Of a DNA stretch of 64,000 bases, positions 38,163 to 47,046 are shown in pieces. This DNA is from Chitinasiproducens palmae. Its GTDB lineage: Bacteria > Pseudomonadota > Gammaproteobacteria > Burkholderiales > Burkholderiaceae. Positions within the stretch are counted from its first letter, which is position 1. Each line of letters starts with the position of its first letter. Made by a program: the position numbers and the translations under genes. The notes beneath the pieces are model-generated. The model searched no databases and was not told where the DNA came from. It worked only from the letters and a program-made list of their open reading frames with translations. The stretch covers positions 62,001 through 126,000 of the forward strand of contig NZ_FNLO01000005.1 of NCBI RefSeq assembly GCF_900095735.1, given 5' to 3'.

Positions 38163-39990
38163 AGACAAACGGGGCGGCGCGGGCCGCTCGCCCGCGGCGC
38201 ACGGCATCATCGGCAACCTGCGCACCTGTGCGCTGGTGACCCATGAAGCCACGCTCGACTTCCTGTGCTTTCCGCGCTTCGACTCCCCGACCGTGCTCGC
38301 CGGCCTGCTCGACGCGCAGCACGGCGGTCAATGGACGTTGGCGCCGGTTGGCTACGAAACGATGCAGGTCAAGCAGTTGTATTTGCCGGACACCAATGTG
38401 CTCGTCACCCGCTTTCTGAGCGAGGACCGGGTCGGCGAGGTGACCGACCTGATGCCGCTGACCAGCAGTGCCGAGGACGACCGCAACCGCGTGGTACGAA
38501 CCGTCAAGACCGTGCGCGGCCGGATCGAGTGGCAGTGCGAATGCGCGCCACGCTTCGACTACGCGCGCCAGGCGCACGTGGCGGAACAGGTGGACGACAA
38601 CGAAGTCCAGCTGCGTCCCGAAGGGGACGCGTTGCCGATGCGTCTGCGCGCCACCGTACCGTTGACTGTCAGCACCGATGGCACGGTCGGCGCGCGCTTC
38701 ACGCTCGACAAGGAGCAACTCGCCAGCTTCGTGTTCGCCGCCGCCGACGAGGAGATCGAATCGCTCGATGGCGGGGTGTGCCAGGCCTGTGTCGACGACA
38801 CCGTCGCCTATTGGCAGCGCTGGCTCGAGAAATCCGCTTACCGCGGCCGCTATCGCGAGATCGTCTCGCGCTCCGCGCTCGTGCTCAAACTGCTGACCTC
38901 GCGGGATCACGGTGCGATCATCGCGTCCCCGACCTTCGGTCTGCCGGAAACGCTGGAGGGTGAGCGCCGCTGGGACTATCGCTTTGTGTGGGTCCGCGAT
39001 GCCGCCTTCACGCTGTACGCATTGCTGCGGCTTGGCTATACCGACGAGGCCGCCCACTTCATGCAGTGGATGGGCGACCGCACACGGCACTGCGACTACG
39101 ACGGTCAGCTCAACCTGGTGTACACGCTGGACGGCGAGACGCCTCCCGGCGAAACGGAACTGGCTTCGCTGAGCGACCAGCACGCGGCGTCGCCGGTGCT
39201 GGTCGGCAACGAGGCGTCGAAGCAGTTGCAACTGGACATCTACGGCGCACTGCTCGATGCGGTGTATCTGTACAACAAGTACGGCACCGCGTCGTCCTAC
39301 GACAGTTGGCAGCACATCGTGCGAACTGTCGACTATGTCGTCGCGCACTGGAACGAGCCGGACCACGGCATCTGGGAGTCGCGCGACGGCAAGGCGCACT
39401 TGCTGCATTCACGCGTGATGTGCTGGGTGACCATCGACCGCGCGCTGCGCCTGGCCGGCAAGCGCTCGCTGCCGGCGCCGATCGCCGATTGGGAAGCGGC
39501 GCGCGGCGCGATTCAGCGCGACGTGTTCGACAACTTCTGGAACGAGGAACTGGGCGCCTTCACGCAGACGCGTGGCGGCGACACACTCGATGCGTCGGCA
39601 CTGCAAATGCCGCTGGTGCGCTTCGTCGCGCCGAAGGATCCGCGCTGGCTGTCGACGCTCGACGCGATCGGACGCGAGTTGTTCGACGATCCACTGGTTT
39701 ACCGCTATCAGTCGAACGACGGGCTGGACGGCCATGAAGGCAGCTTCATGGCCTGCGGCTTCTGGTATGTCGAGGCGCTGGCGCGCGCCGGCCAGATCGA
39801 GAAGGCCCGCCTCACGTTCGAGAAGCTGCTCGGCTACGCGAATCACCTCCACCTGTTTTCCGAGGAGATTTCGCCGGGAGGCATTCCGCTCGGCAACTTC
39901 CCGCAAGCGCTCACTCACCTGGCGCTGATCAGCGCGGCCTACCGGCTGGACCGTATCCTGGATGGCGCGCAGCGGCCCTGGGAGGACTGA
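38155..39990 (+). CDS. Glycoside hydrolase family 15 protein (glucoamylase/trehalase-like)
   Basis: A 611-residue inverting glycosidase of GH15. The N-terminal beta-sandwich domain begins GIIGNLRTCALVTHEATLDF and FPRFDSPTVLAGLLD. The (alpha/alpha)6 barrel carries TFGLPETLEGERRWDYRFVWVRDAAFTL (substrate-binding Arg/Trp region), CDYDGQLNLVYTLDGE and HLFSEEISPGGIPLGNFPQALTHLALI with the predicted catalytic Glu. No signal peptide, so cytoplasmic; substrate may be maltodextrin or trehalose. Starts inside the end of the SDR gene (ATGGCTGA). Confidence 0.93.
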   Translation: MAEDKRGGAGRSPAAHGIIGNLRTCALVTHEATLDFLCFPRFDSPTVLAGLLDAQHGGQWTLAPVGYETMQVKQLYLPDTNVLVTRFLSEDRVGEVTDLMPLTSSAEDDRNRVVRTVKTVRGRIEWQCECAPRFDYARQAHVAEQVDDNEVQLRPEGDALPMRLRATVPLTVSTDGTVGARFTLDKEQLASFVFAAADEEIESLDGGVCQACVDDTVAYWQRWLEKSAYRGRYREIVSRSALVLKLLTSRDHGAIIASPTFGLPETLEGERRWDYRFVWVRDAAFTLYALLRLGYTDEAAHFMQWMGDRTRHCDYDGQLNLVYTLDGETPPGETELASLSDQHAASPVLVGNEASKQLQLDIYGALLDAVYLYNKYGTASSYDSWQHIVRTVDYVVAHWNEPDHGIWESRDGKAHLLHSRVMCWVTIDRALRLAGKRSLPAPIADWEAARGAIQRDVFDNFWNEELGAFTQTRGGDTLDASALQMPLVRFVAPKDPRWLSTLDAIGRELFDDPLVYRYQSNDGLDGHEGSFMACGFWYVEALARAGQIEKARLTFEKLLGYANHLHLFSEEISPGGIPLGNFPQALTHLALISAAYRLDRILDGAQRPWED

Positions 39991-40110
39991 GCCGCATCGC
40001 GCGGTTCTACGCGTCAGGCAGTGTCGGCGGCTCGAGTGGCCCCGGGCGGCGCGGCGGCCCGACGGCGCTCGCCGCGTCGGTCGGTCCCCCCGTAGGTCGG
40101 CCGCCGCCGT

Positions 40111-40989
40111 TCAGGCCACCGGCGGAGCGCGGCGGGGCCAGCGCAGGCGGCCGCTGGTCAGGGCGGTGCCCAGCAGGATCACCGCGCAGGCGGCCAGCAT
40201 GGCCACCGTGATCGGTTCGTCAAGGAACAGGCGGCCCCAGATCATGCCGAAGATCGGGACCACGAACGTCACCGACGCGGCGAACGGCGCGCCGGCCTGC
40301 GCGAGCAGTCGGAAATAGAGGATGTAGCCGAAGCCGGTGCACAGCGCGCCCAGCAGCAGCGCGGCGCCCCATGCCGGCAGCGACGGTGTGGCGGCAGGCC
40401 ACGCGAACGGCAGCAGGGGCAGCAGCATCACGGTCGCGAAGAACATGCAGCCGAACGTCACCACCTTGGCGTCGACGCCGCGCAGGCGACGGGCCGCCAC
40501 GTTGGCGGCCACCCCGTAGCAGAGCGTCGCGCCGAGCGGCAGTAGATAGGCCCACGGACTCGCTGCCGCCTGTCCCTCGGGGCGTCCGGCGACGAGGGCC
40601 GCGACGCCGACCAGTCCGATCGCCATCCCCGCTCCCTGCGCGCGCGTGACCGGTGCCTTCAGCCAGAGCCACGCGACCAGGGCGGTGAACATCGGCGTGG
40701 TGGCGTTCAGGATCGATTCGGTGCCGGCGCCAAGCTGCAACGCGCCGTAGGCGAACAGCAGGAACGGCAGCGCGGAGTTGGTCAGGCCGACCAGCGCGAG
40801 CGGTCCGAGATGCCGGATGAACTGCTGGCGCAGCGCGGGGCGCGCCATGACCGGCAACAACAGCGCCGCGGCAACGCCGACCCGCAGGCAAATCAGGGCG
40901 ATCGGACCGAATGCGGACGCGCCGACTTTCAGAAACAGGAAGGACGCGCCCCAAATGGACGCGAGGAACAACAGTTCGAGCAGAGGCAT
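40111..40989 (-). CDS. EamA/DMT-family transporter
   Basis: Inner-membrane exporter of the drug/metabolite transporter superfamily: 292 residues with ten hydrophobic helices arranged as two EamA repeats (MPLLELLFLASIWGASFLFLK... and AYLLPLGATLCYGVAANVAARR...). SIWGASFLFLKVG is the canonical first-helix signature. Substrates of this subgroup range from amino acids to metabolites and cannot be read from sequence. Not in an evident operon. Confidence 0.9.
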   Translation of the reverse strand: MPLLELLFLASIWGASFLFLKVGASAFGPIALICLRVGVAAALLLPVMARPALRQQFIRHLGPLALVGLTNSALPFLLFAYGALQLGAGTESILNATTPMFTALVAWLWLKAPVTRAQGAGMAIGLVGVAALVAGRPEGQAAASPWAYLLPLGATLCYGVAANVAARRLRGVDAKVVTFGCMFFATVMLLPLLPFAWPAATPSLPAWGAALLLGALCTGFGYILYFRLLAQAGAPFAASVTFVVPIFGMIWGRLFLDEPITVAMLAACAVILLGTALTSGRLRWPRRAPPVA

Positions 40990-41083
40990 GATGAAGGACG
41001 CCGGTCGGGCCGAACGCCCGTGTGCCGCATCCTAACAGGCCGATCCGTCAGCAGCCAGCCGCGCCGGCGCCCGCCTGCTCCGC

Positions 41084-42076
41084 TCAGACCGCCTCAGCAA
41101 GACGATAGCCGGCCGCTCGGGACGCCTGGCGCTGGCCAGCCTGGGCCGGCAACCAATCCCGCGGCGGCAGGAAGTCGGTGAGCAGCGCGGCTTCGGGCGT
41201 GCCCGGCTCCGGCGCCCAGTCGTAGCGCCAGGTGCACGTCGGCGGCAGCGACATCAGGATCGATTCGGTTCGTCCGCCGCTGCGCAGGCCGAACGCGGTG
41301 CCGCGGTCGATCACCAGGTTGAATTCCGCGTAGCGGCCGCGCCGATAGCTTTGGAAATCGCGTTCCCGCTCGCCATACGGCGTGTCGCGCCGGCGCTCGA
41401 TGACCGGCATGTATGCCGCGAGGAAGGCGTCGCCGACCGCGCGCAGCATCGCGAAACTGCCTTCGAAGCCGAGTTCCGAGAAATCGTCGAAGAACACCCC
41501 GCCCACACCCCGTGCCTCGTTGCGGTGCGGCAGGAAGAAGTATTCGTCGCACCAGAGCTTGAACGCCGGATACAGCGTGTCGCCGAACGGCGCGAGCGCG
41601 TCGTGGCACACCTGATGGAAGTGCCGCGCATCCTCTTCGAAGCCGTAGTAGGGCGTCAGGTCCATGCCGCCGCCGAACCAGAACACCGGCGCATCGTCGG
41701 TGCCCGGCTGCGGCCAGGCCACGAACAGGCGCACGTTCATGTGCGTGGTCGGGCAATACGGATTGCGCGGGTGCAGGACCATCGACACGCCCAGCGCGTC
41801 GAACGGCCGGCCCGCCAGGTTCGCGCGTCCGGCGGTGCCGGCCAGCGGCATCGCGTCGCCGCGCACATGCGAGAAATTGCAGCCGCCGCGCTCGAAGAAG
41901 CCGCCTTCCTCGATCACGCAGCTCAGTCCCGCGCCGTTGACCGCGCCTTCCGGCTTGCGCCAGGCATCGCGCAGAAACGGCTTGCCGTCGAAAGCGCCGA
42001 GCGCGTCGACGATGCGCCGTTGCAGGTCGGTCAGATAGGTTTCGACCGCGGAGAGATCGAGCGCGTCGCGGGACAT
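41084..42076 (-). CDS. hemF: Oxygen-dependent coproporphyrinogen III oxidase
   Basis: Heme-biosynthesis enzyme decarboxylating coproporphyrinogen III with O2; 330 residues, cytoplasmic. Family signatures are clear: [67 protein letters not shown] and [15 protein letters not shown]. An AGGAA site precedes ATG 42076. An FNR-type site lies upstream at 42139-42152, suggesting oxygen-dependent control, as reported for hemF in Pseudomonas under Anr/Dnr. Confidence 0.96.
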   Translation of the reverse strand: MSRDALDLSAVETYLTDLQRRIVDALGAFDGKPFLRDAWRKPEGAVNGAGLSCVIEEGGFFERGGCNFSHVRGDAMPLAGTAGRANLAGRPFDALGVSMVLHPRNPYCPTTHMNVRLFVAWPQPGTDDAPVFWFGGGMDLTPYYGFEEDARHFHQVCHDALAPFGDTLYPAFKLWCDEYFFLPHRNEARGVGGVFFDDFSELGFEGSFAMLRAVGDAFLAAYMPVIERRRDTPYGERERDFQSYRRGRYAEFNLVIDRGTAFGLRSGGRTESILMSLPPTCTWRYDWAPEPGTPEAALLTDFLPPRDWLPAQAGQRQASRAAGYRLAEAV

Positions 42077-42138
42077 GATGGTTCCTGTGTCTTCGTGGGT
42101 GACGAGACATAGGCTAATGCCGGCCCGCTTGCGCGAGT

Positions 42139-42152
42139 TTGATCCAGATCAG
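42139..42152 (-). promoter_or_regulatory. FNR-type site upstream of hemF
   Basis: On the minus strand CTGAT-CTGG-ATCAA, one mismatch from TTGAT-N4-ATCAA. A TAGCCT hexamer at 42116-42111 lies where the -10 of a class II (-41.5) promoter would be, about 65 bases before the start codon. Confidence 0.6.
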
Positions 42153-42177
42153 CGGCCCGCGCGATCGCCCGCGCCGC

Positions 42178-42822
42178 TCACGCGTCGAACAGGCGGTTCG
42201 CGATCGCGTAGCGGATCAGCGCCGCGTCGTTCTCGACGCCGAGTTTCTCGGCCAACCGGGTCTTGTACGTGCTGACCGTCTTCGGGCTGAGGAACAGCGT
42301 GCCGGCGATGGACGACACCGTCTCGCCAGCCACCAGGCGACGGTAGACCTCCATCTCGCGGTCCGACAACGCCTCGTGCGGGGCGGCGTCGCCGGCGCGC
42401 TGCAGCGCCTCGGCCAGCGCCGAGGCGATCGTCTGACTGACGAAAGTCTGGCCGCCGGCCACGCGCCGCACCGCGTCGACCAGCTCGGCGGCCGCGCTCT
42501 CCTTGGTCAGGTAACCGGCCGCGCCGGCCTTGAACGCCCGGACCGCGTACTGCTGCTCCGCATGCATGGTCAGCACGAGAATGCGCAGCGCCGGCCGCTC
42601 GCGCCGCACCTGCTTGATCAGTTCGATGCCACTCTTGCCCGGCATCGACAGGTCGAGCAGCAGGATGTCGGCGGCCGCGCCGCTGTCGCTGCGCACCAGC
42701 CGGATCACCGCGTCGCCGTCGGCGGCCTCGCCGATCAACTCGAAATCCTGGCCGCGCCGGAGGATGTGGGCGAGCCCTTCGCGCACCAGCGCGTGATCGT
42801 CGGCAATCAGGATGCGGATCAT
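42178..42822 (-). CDS. NarL/LuxR-type response regulator
   Basis: Two-component transcription regulator of 214 residues. The receiver domain begins MIRILIADDHALVREGLAHIL, with the phosphoacceptor in DILLLDLSMPGKSG, Thr in VLTMHA and Lys in YLTKES. A C-terminal LuxR-type HTH is at about 148-210 (LSDREMEVYRRLVAGETVSS, then IAGTLFLSPKTVSTYKTRL). Its start overlaps the end of the kinase gene by four bases (ATGA), defining a kinase-regulator pair. Placed between hemF and a hemN-like gene, it probably controls respiratory or redox genes, by analogy with NarL/FixJ-type systems. Confidence 0.93.
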   Translation of the reverse strand: MIRILIADDHALVREGLAHILRRGQDFELIGEAADGDAVIRLVRSDSGAAADILLLDLSMPGKSGIELIKQVRRERPALRILVLTMHAEQQYAVRAFKAGAAGYLTKESAAAELVDAVRRVAGGQTFVSQTIASALAEALQRAGDAAPHEALSDREMEVYRRLVAGETVSSIAGTLFLSPKTVSTYKTRLAEKLGVENDAALIRYAIANRLFDA

Positions 42823-43940
42823 CGCTGCACCTCCGCCTGCGGCAGGCGCGCCAGGATCTGGAAGCCACCGTCCGCCGGATGGCTGAAGGCCACCTCGCCG
42901 CCCAGCAGCCGCACCCGTTCGCGAATGCCGAGCAGCCCGAAATGCGCGATGCGGCCCTCCTGGTTCATGCCATTCTCCAGCGCGCGCAGGGCCTCGGGCG
43001 CGACGCCGTGTCCGTCGTCGCGCAGGCACAGCTGCCATTGCCCGTCCACGGCGGCCAGGGCGATCGCCACGCGGCTCGCACCGGCATGGCGGGCGATGTT
43101 GTTCAGGCCTTCCTGCACGATCCGGAACACCGCCGTCGCGGTGGCCGGCGGGCAATCCAGGTCTTCGTCGGCATCGAGCGTCACGTCGAGCGCGTAGCGG
43201 CGCTCGAAGTCGTGCACCAACCATTCGAGCGCGGCGCTCAGGCCGAGGTCGTCGAGCATGATCGGCCGCAGATCTGCGGAAATGCGCCGCAGCGACGCGA
43301 CGGTGGCGTCGATCAGGCGTTGCATCGCAGCGGTCTGTTCGAGCAGCGTGGCGCGGTCCGCATTGGCCTGGATGTCGGCCTCGTGCAGCGACAGGTCCAT
43401 CTTCAGCGCGGTGAGGCGCTGGCCGAGGTCGTCGTGAAGCTCGCGGGCGATCCGTTGCTTCTCTTCCTCGCGCGCGGACTGCAGGCTGCCCGAAAGCTGC
43501 TGCAGCGCGTTGCGCGAGGCGCGCAGTTCGGCCTCGCCACGCATCCGCTCGGTAATGTCGCGCAGCATCACGGTGTACAGCTTCGCGTCGCCCTCGCCCA
43601 GTTGCGAGATCGACGCCTCGATCGGGAATTCCTCGCCGTCGGCGCGCAGCGCGCGCAGCGGCAACTGCTTGCCCATCGAACGCTCGGTGACGCCGGTCTG
43701 GCCGAAGCCCGCCACCTGCCCGCGGTGCGCCGCGCGATAGCGCGCCGGGATGAAGCGGTCCAGCGGCTCGCCCACCGCCTCGGCGGCGGTGCAGCGGAAC
43801 AGTTTCTCCGCCATCGGATTGAAGATCACGATGGTCTGCGTCGCGTCGATGGTGATGATCGCTTCCATCGCGGAACGGATGATGCCGGCCAGCCTGGCCT
43901 GGTCCAGATGCAGTCGTTGCGGCTCGCTGCCCGCGCCCAT
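42819..43940 (-). CDS. PAS sensor histidine kinase (NarX/DegS-type)
   Basis: A 373-residue soluble kinase. A PAS domain lies at about 15-140 (IIRSAMEAIITIDATQTIVI, ending YTVMLRDITERMRGE). HisKA_3 follows with the phosphoacceptor in RIARELHDDLGQRLTALKMDL, then a compact HATPase with VFRIVQEGLNNIARHA, LRDDGHGV and HFGLLGIRERVRLLGG. There are no membrane segments, so it senses a cytoplasmic signal, possibly redox, oxygen or heme, through PAS; no heme ligand can be assigned. Partner of the overlapping regulator gene. Its upstream region is shared with the divergent hemN-like gene and its FNR site. Confidence 0.92.
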   Translation of the reverse strand: MGAGSEPQRLHLDQARLAGIIRSAMEAIITIDATQTIVIFNPMAEKLFRCTAAEAVGEPLDRFIPARYRAAHRGQVAGFGQTGVTERSMGKQLPLRALRADGEEFPIEASISQLGEGDAKLYTVMLRDITERMRGEAELRASRNALQQLSGSLQSAREEEKQRIARELHDDLGQRLTALKMDLSLHEADIQANADRATLLEQTAAMQRLIDATVASLRRISADLRPIMLDDLGLSAALEWLVHDFERRYALDVTLDADEDLDCPPATATAVFRIVQEGLNNIARHAGASRVAIALAAVDGQWQLCLRDDGHGVAPEALRALENGMNQEGRIAHFGLLGIRERVRLLGGEVAFSHPADGGFQILARLPQAEVQR

Positions 43941-44029
43941 GTGTCGGTTCCCTTGTTGAGCCGCGGCCGAAGGCGCGGCCGCGACGAAAGCAGTAAGTGC
44001 TGAAACGGGGAAGGATACCAGCCACCGGT

Positions 44030-44043
44030 TTGACCGTTATCAA
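44030..44043 (+). promoter_or_regulatory. FNR-type site of the hemN-like gene, class II position
   Basis: TTGAC-CGTT-ATCAA, one mismatch from the FNR consensus. Its centre (44036.5) is 41.5 bases before the start point implied by the TATCTT hexamer at 44066-44071, the exact class II geometry. The predicted leader is only about 14 bases and holds GGAG before ATG 44092. Confidence 0.7.
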
Positions 44044-44091
44044 GATGCACAGGACAGGCAGCGACTATCTTGGCCCGACATGGAGAACGAG

Positions 44092-45432
44092 ATGGATATC
44101 GATCGCACGCTGCTGGCCCGTGGTCAGGGCGCCGGCCCGGGCGGCGGGCGACCGGTGCAACCGGCTTACCCGCTGTATCCGCGCACCGAATGGTTCGTCG
44201 AGGCGTTCGACGCTGCCACGCTGGACGCGGTCCTGGCCGCGCGCGCCGTCACGGGCCTCGCGCACCTTGCGCTGGCCGTGACGGTTCCCGCCGAGGCCGG
44301 ACGACGCGGCTGGGGCGACTGGCCGGACTGGCTGGGCCGCGAGGCGGCGCTGGTGCGTGCCCGCGTGGGCGCGGTGCGGATCGAAGCGCTGCATCTCGAC
44401 ATTGCCGGCGCGGTCGACGGCGCTGGCCTGGCGGCGCTGCTCCAGGCCCTGCGCGCGCAGTTCGGGCTGTCTGGACAGCAGCTGGAGCAAAGCGGGCGCG
44501 GCATTTCGGTGAGCCTGCCCGCGCGGCACGCGACGCCCCGAGCCCTGGCCGCGCTCGCCGACCAGCACGCGACGCGTCTCGACCTGGACGGCGGCGCCGG
44601 CGGCGAGCTGGCGAGCGAGCTGGCCCGCAATACGCCGGGCGCGGCCAGCGCCGAACACCAGACGCGACTGGCGCGCGTGATCGGCGGGGCGCGCCGCAAC
44701 GGTATCACGTCGATCGGCGCGCGCCACCGTTTTGCGATCGCCGGCGAGACCTTCGGCGCGGCCAGTGCCCGCCTGAGCGCGCTGCTCGAGGCCCGTCCGA
44801 CCCGCATCGCGCTCGACGCGTCGGTGGACGACACCCTGCCGGTCGACGGCGTGTACGCCGAGGCGCTGGCCCGCGCGGTCGAAATGCTGGCCGACGCCGG
44901 CTACGAGGCGCTGACCTGCGGCGTCTTCGCCAACGCGGACGAGCCGCTGGCGCGCGCGCGGCTGCGCGGCCGGCTCAGCCAACGTCCGTTCGGACTGACG
45001 GCGCTGCCGCCCGGCGACACGCTGGCGCTCGGGCCGGGCGCAACGGCGGCGACGGGCATCGCGTGCTGGCGCAATCACCGTTCTCCCACCCGCTACCGCA
45101 CGGCGTTGGCCGCCGGCCGTCTGCCGGTCTCGCGTGGCGTGCTGTGCACGCCCGAAGATGCACTGCGCCGTACCGCCATCCAAAGCCTGTGCACGCACTT
45201 CCTGCTCGACCTCGAGGACCTGGAAACAGTGCACGGCGTCGATGCCCAGGCGGCACTGCAGGCCGAACTGGCCGAATGCGAGATTCTGGTCGCGGCGGGG
45301 CTGATGCATCGGGACGGCAAGCTGTACGAATTGACCCAGACCGGACGTTTGCTGGCCAGCGCGGTCGCAGCGGTGTTCGACGCCTACCGCCGGCGAGCGC
45401 TGGCGCGCGCGCCACGCGTCGCGCGGCTCTGA
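44092..45432 (+). CDS. HemN-like protein lacking the radical-SAM cysteines
   Basis: A 446-residue protein that aligns by eye along nearly all of oxygen-independent coproporphyrinogen oxidase HemN. The N-terminal YPLYPRTEWFVEAF corresponds to the RYTSYPTADRFVEAF-type start. GITSIGARHRFAIAGETFGA, GYEALTCGVFANADEPLARA and the C-terminal HemN_C region from SRGVLCTPEDALRRTAIQSL to QTGRLLASAVAAVFDAY also correspond. The CxxxCxxC iron-sulfur motif is replaced by AVTVPAEAG at about 62-70 and GGGTP by DIAGA at about 103; the first Cys in the protein is residue 276. Radical chemistry is therefore not expected. The frame is intact. GGAG at correct distance favours ATG 44092 over ATG 44080. A heme or porphyrin binding or regulatory role is inference. 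Confidence 0.8.
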   Translation: MDIDRTLLARGQGAGPGGGRPVQPAYPLYPRTEWFVEAFDAATLDAVLAARAVTGLAHLALAVTVPAEAGRRGWGDWPDWLGREAALVRARVGAVRIEALHLDIAGAVDGAGLAALLQALRAQFGLSGQQLEQSGRGISVSLPARHATPRALAALADQHATRLDLDGGAGGELASELARNTPGAASAEHQTRLARVIGGARRNGITSIGARHRFAIAGETFGAASARLSALLEARPTRIALDASVDDTLPVDGVYAEALARAVEMLADAGYEALTCGVFANADEPLARARLRGRLSQRPFGLTALPPGDTLALGPGATAATGIACWRNHRSPTRYRTALAAGRLPVSRGVLCTPEDALRRTAIQSLCTHFLLDLEDLETVHGVDAQAALQAELAECEILVAAGLMHRDGKLYELTQTGRLLASAVAAVFDAYRRRALARAPRVARL

Positions 45433-45640
45433 CGCGGCCGGTGCCGGCCAGCCGCCGGTGCCATGTAGGAATTCCCTGACGCGAGCGGCGTCGCGCCTAC
45501 ACGCGTCCGTCGTAGGCGCCGATGGCGGCGGCTGGCCGGCAGGCGCAGACTTCGTTTCGTCGCATCGCACACCGGCAACGGAGCGATGCGGGACGAAACG
45601 AACCCGAACTGCCGCGGCGACCGCGGTCCGAGCCGGCCCC

Positions 45641-46030
45641 ATGCCCAATACGACCCTGCGACTGTTCGTCGCCGAAGACTCGCCGCTGATCCGTCAGCGG
45701 TTGCGCGCCCTGCTGGGCTCGGTCGAGGGGCTGACCTTCGTCGGCGAAGCCGATACCAGCGCCGGTGCGGTGGCAGGCATTGCCGAAAGCCGCGCCGACG
45801 TCGCGATCGTCGACCTGGGCCTGCGCGAGGGCAACGGGCTGGCCGTGCTGCGCGGCATGCAGGGCGGACCGGCGGTGGCGATCGTGCTGAGCAATCACGT
45901 CAGCGCGCCGATTCGCCGCCAGTGCCTGGCCGCGGGGGCGGCCTACGTGTTCGACAAGTCCAACGAATTCACGCTGCTGCCCGCGACGCTGCGGGCACTC
46001 GCCGATGCACGCGGCACCGCCGCACACTGA
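45641..46030 (+). CDS. Stand-alone response-regulator receiver protein
   Basis: A 129-residue single REC domain: LRLFVAEDSPLIRQRLRALL with the acidic pair, phosphoacceptor in VAIVDLGLREGNGLAVL, Ser in IVLSNHVS and the conserved Lys in YVFDKSNEF. There is no output domain, so it probably acts by phosphotransfer or protein contact. It lies 14 bases before the fnr start and is likely co-transcribed with it; the NarX-like kinase nearby is a possible phosphate donor, which is inference. Confidence 0.85.
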   Translation: MPNTTLRLFVAEDSPLIRQRLRALLGSVEGLTFVGEADTSAGAVAGIAESRADVAIVDLGLREGNGLAVLRGMQGGPAVAIVLSNHVSAPIRRQCLAAGAAYVFDKSNEFTLLPATLRALADARGTAAH

Positions 46031-46044
46031 CCGTAACAGCGACC

Positions 46045-46818
46045 ATGCGCCAAGCCACCTCCTCCCACGCTCCGTCCCAGATCCGTGTCATCTCGCCTGC
46101 CACGGCGACCGACACCGCCTGCCGCCCGGCACGATCGGGCGTCGGCTGCTCGAAGTGCGCCATGCGTGCGGTCTGCATGCCGGACGGCCTGAGCGCGGAG
46201 GAATTGAGCCGGCTCGACGAGATCATCTGCCTGTCGCGCCGCGTGAGCCGCGGCGAGGCGCTGTATCGCAGCGGCGACACGTTTTCGAACCTGTACGCGG
46301 TGCGCGCCGGGTCGTTCAAGACCGTGGTCACCCACGACGATGGCCGCGAACAGGTCACCGGCTTCGCGATCGCGGGCGAGCCGCTGGGCCTCGACGGGAT
46401 CAGCGACGAAAGTCACGGCTGCGACGCGATCGCGTTGGAGGACAGCATCGTCTGCGTGATCCCGTTCCACCTGCTAGAGATGCTGTGCCGCGAGAGCCGT
46501 GCGGTGCAACGCCACGTGCATCGCATGATGAGCAGCGAGATCGTGCGCGAGTCCGCGCTGATGATGCTGCTCGGCAACATGCGCGCCGACGAGCGCGTCG
46601 CGACTTTCCTGCTCGGCCTGTCGAAGCGGCTGGAAGCACGTGGCTATTCGGCAAGCGAGTTCAACCTGCGCATGACGCGCGACGAACTCGGCAGCTATCT
46701 CGGCATGAAGCTCGAGACGGTCAGCCGCACGTTCTCGAAATTGCAGCGGCAGGCACTGATCAGCACCCAGGGCAAGAGCGTGCGCCTGCTCGACACCGAC
46801 GGCCTGCGTCGCGTCTGA
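46045..46818 (+). CDS. fnr: FNR-family oxygen-sensing transcription regulator
   Basis: Crp/Fnr-family regulator of 257 residues. The N-terminal cluster ligands C-x2-C-x5-C are present as GCSKCAMRAVC (Cys 35, 38, 44), with the fourth Cys in DSIVCVIPF (residue 137), so a [4Fe-4S] oxygen-sensing cluster is expected. The cyclic-nucleotide-type beta-barrel contains SGDTFSNLYAVRAGSFKT; the HTH is MTRDELGSYLGMKLETVSRTF, whose E-x-x-SR recognition helix predicts TTGAT-N4-ATCAA sites. Such sites occur nearby upstream of hemF, the hemN-like gene, ompW and cydP. Confidence 0.95.
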   Translation: MRQATSSHAPSQIRVISPATATDTACRPARSGVGCSKCAMRAVCMPDGLSAEELSRLDEIICLSRRVSRGEALYRSGDTFSNLYAVRAGSFKTVVTHDDGREQVTGFAIAGEPLGLDGISDESHGCDAIALEDSIVCVIPFHLLEMLCRESRAVQRHVHRMMSSEIVRESALMMLLGNMRADERVATFLLGLSKRLEARGYSASEFNLRMTRDELGSYLGMKLETVSRTFSKLQRQALISTQGKSVRLLDTDGLRRV

Positions 46819-47046
46819 GTCGATCATGACGGCAGTGCGCGCGCGCGCCGCCGGGCTCCTGCTCCGCCGGGGCCGGCGCGAACTTGCCGCACCCATCGCG
46901 CAGCACTCGCACGGCGGCGGCGCCAAGTACACCTCAGCATTCGGCCAGCAGACGCACGCCGGCGGGTCCTCGCCCGGTCGCGCTCGGCGCCTCGGCCTTC
47001 ACGCCAGCCGCTTCGACGGCCGGCCTCTCCTTCCGGACATCATTCG

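Noticed and set aside
40111-42076. hemF and the EamA gene as one operon
   Set aside because: About 94 bases with no overlap or coupling separate them, and hemF has its own FNR-type promoter while nothing links transport to heme here.
44080-45479. Second long plus-strand frame (about 469 residues) overlapping the hemN-like gene
   Set aside because: It is Arg/Gly/Pro-rich and has no motif, while the other frame aligns to HemN throughout.
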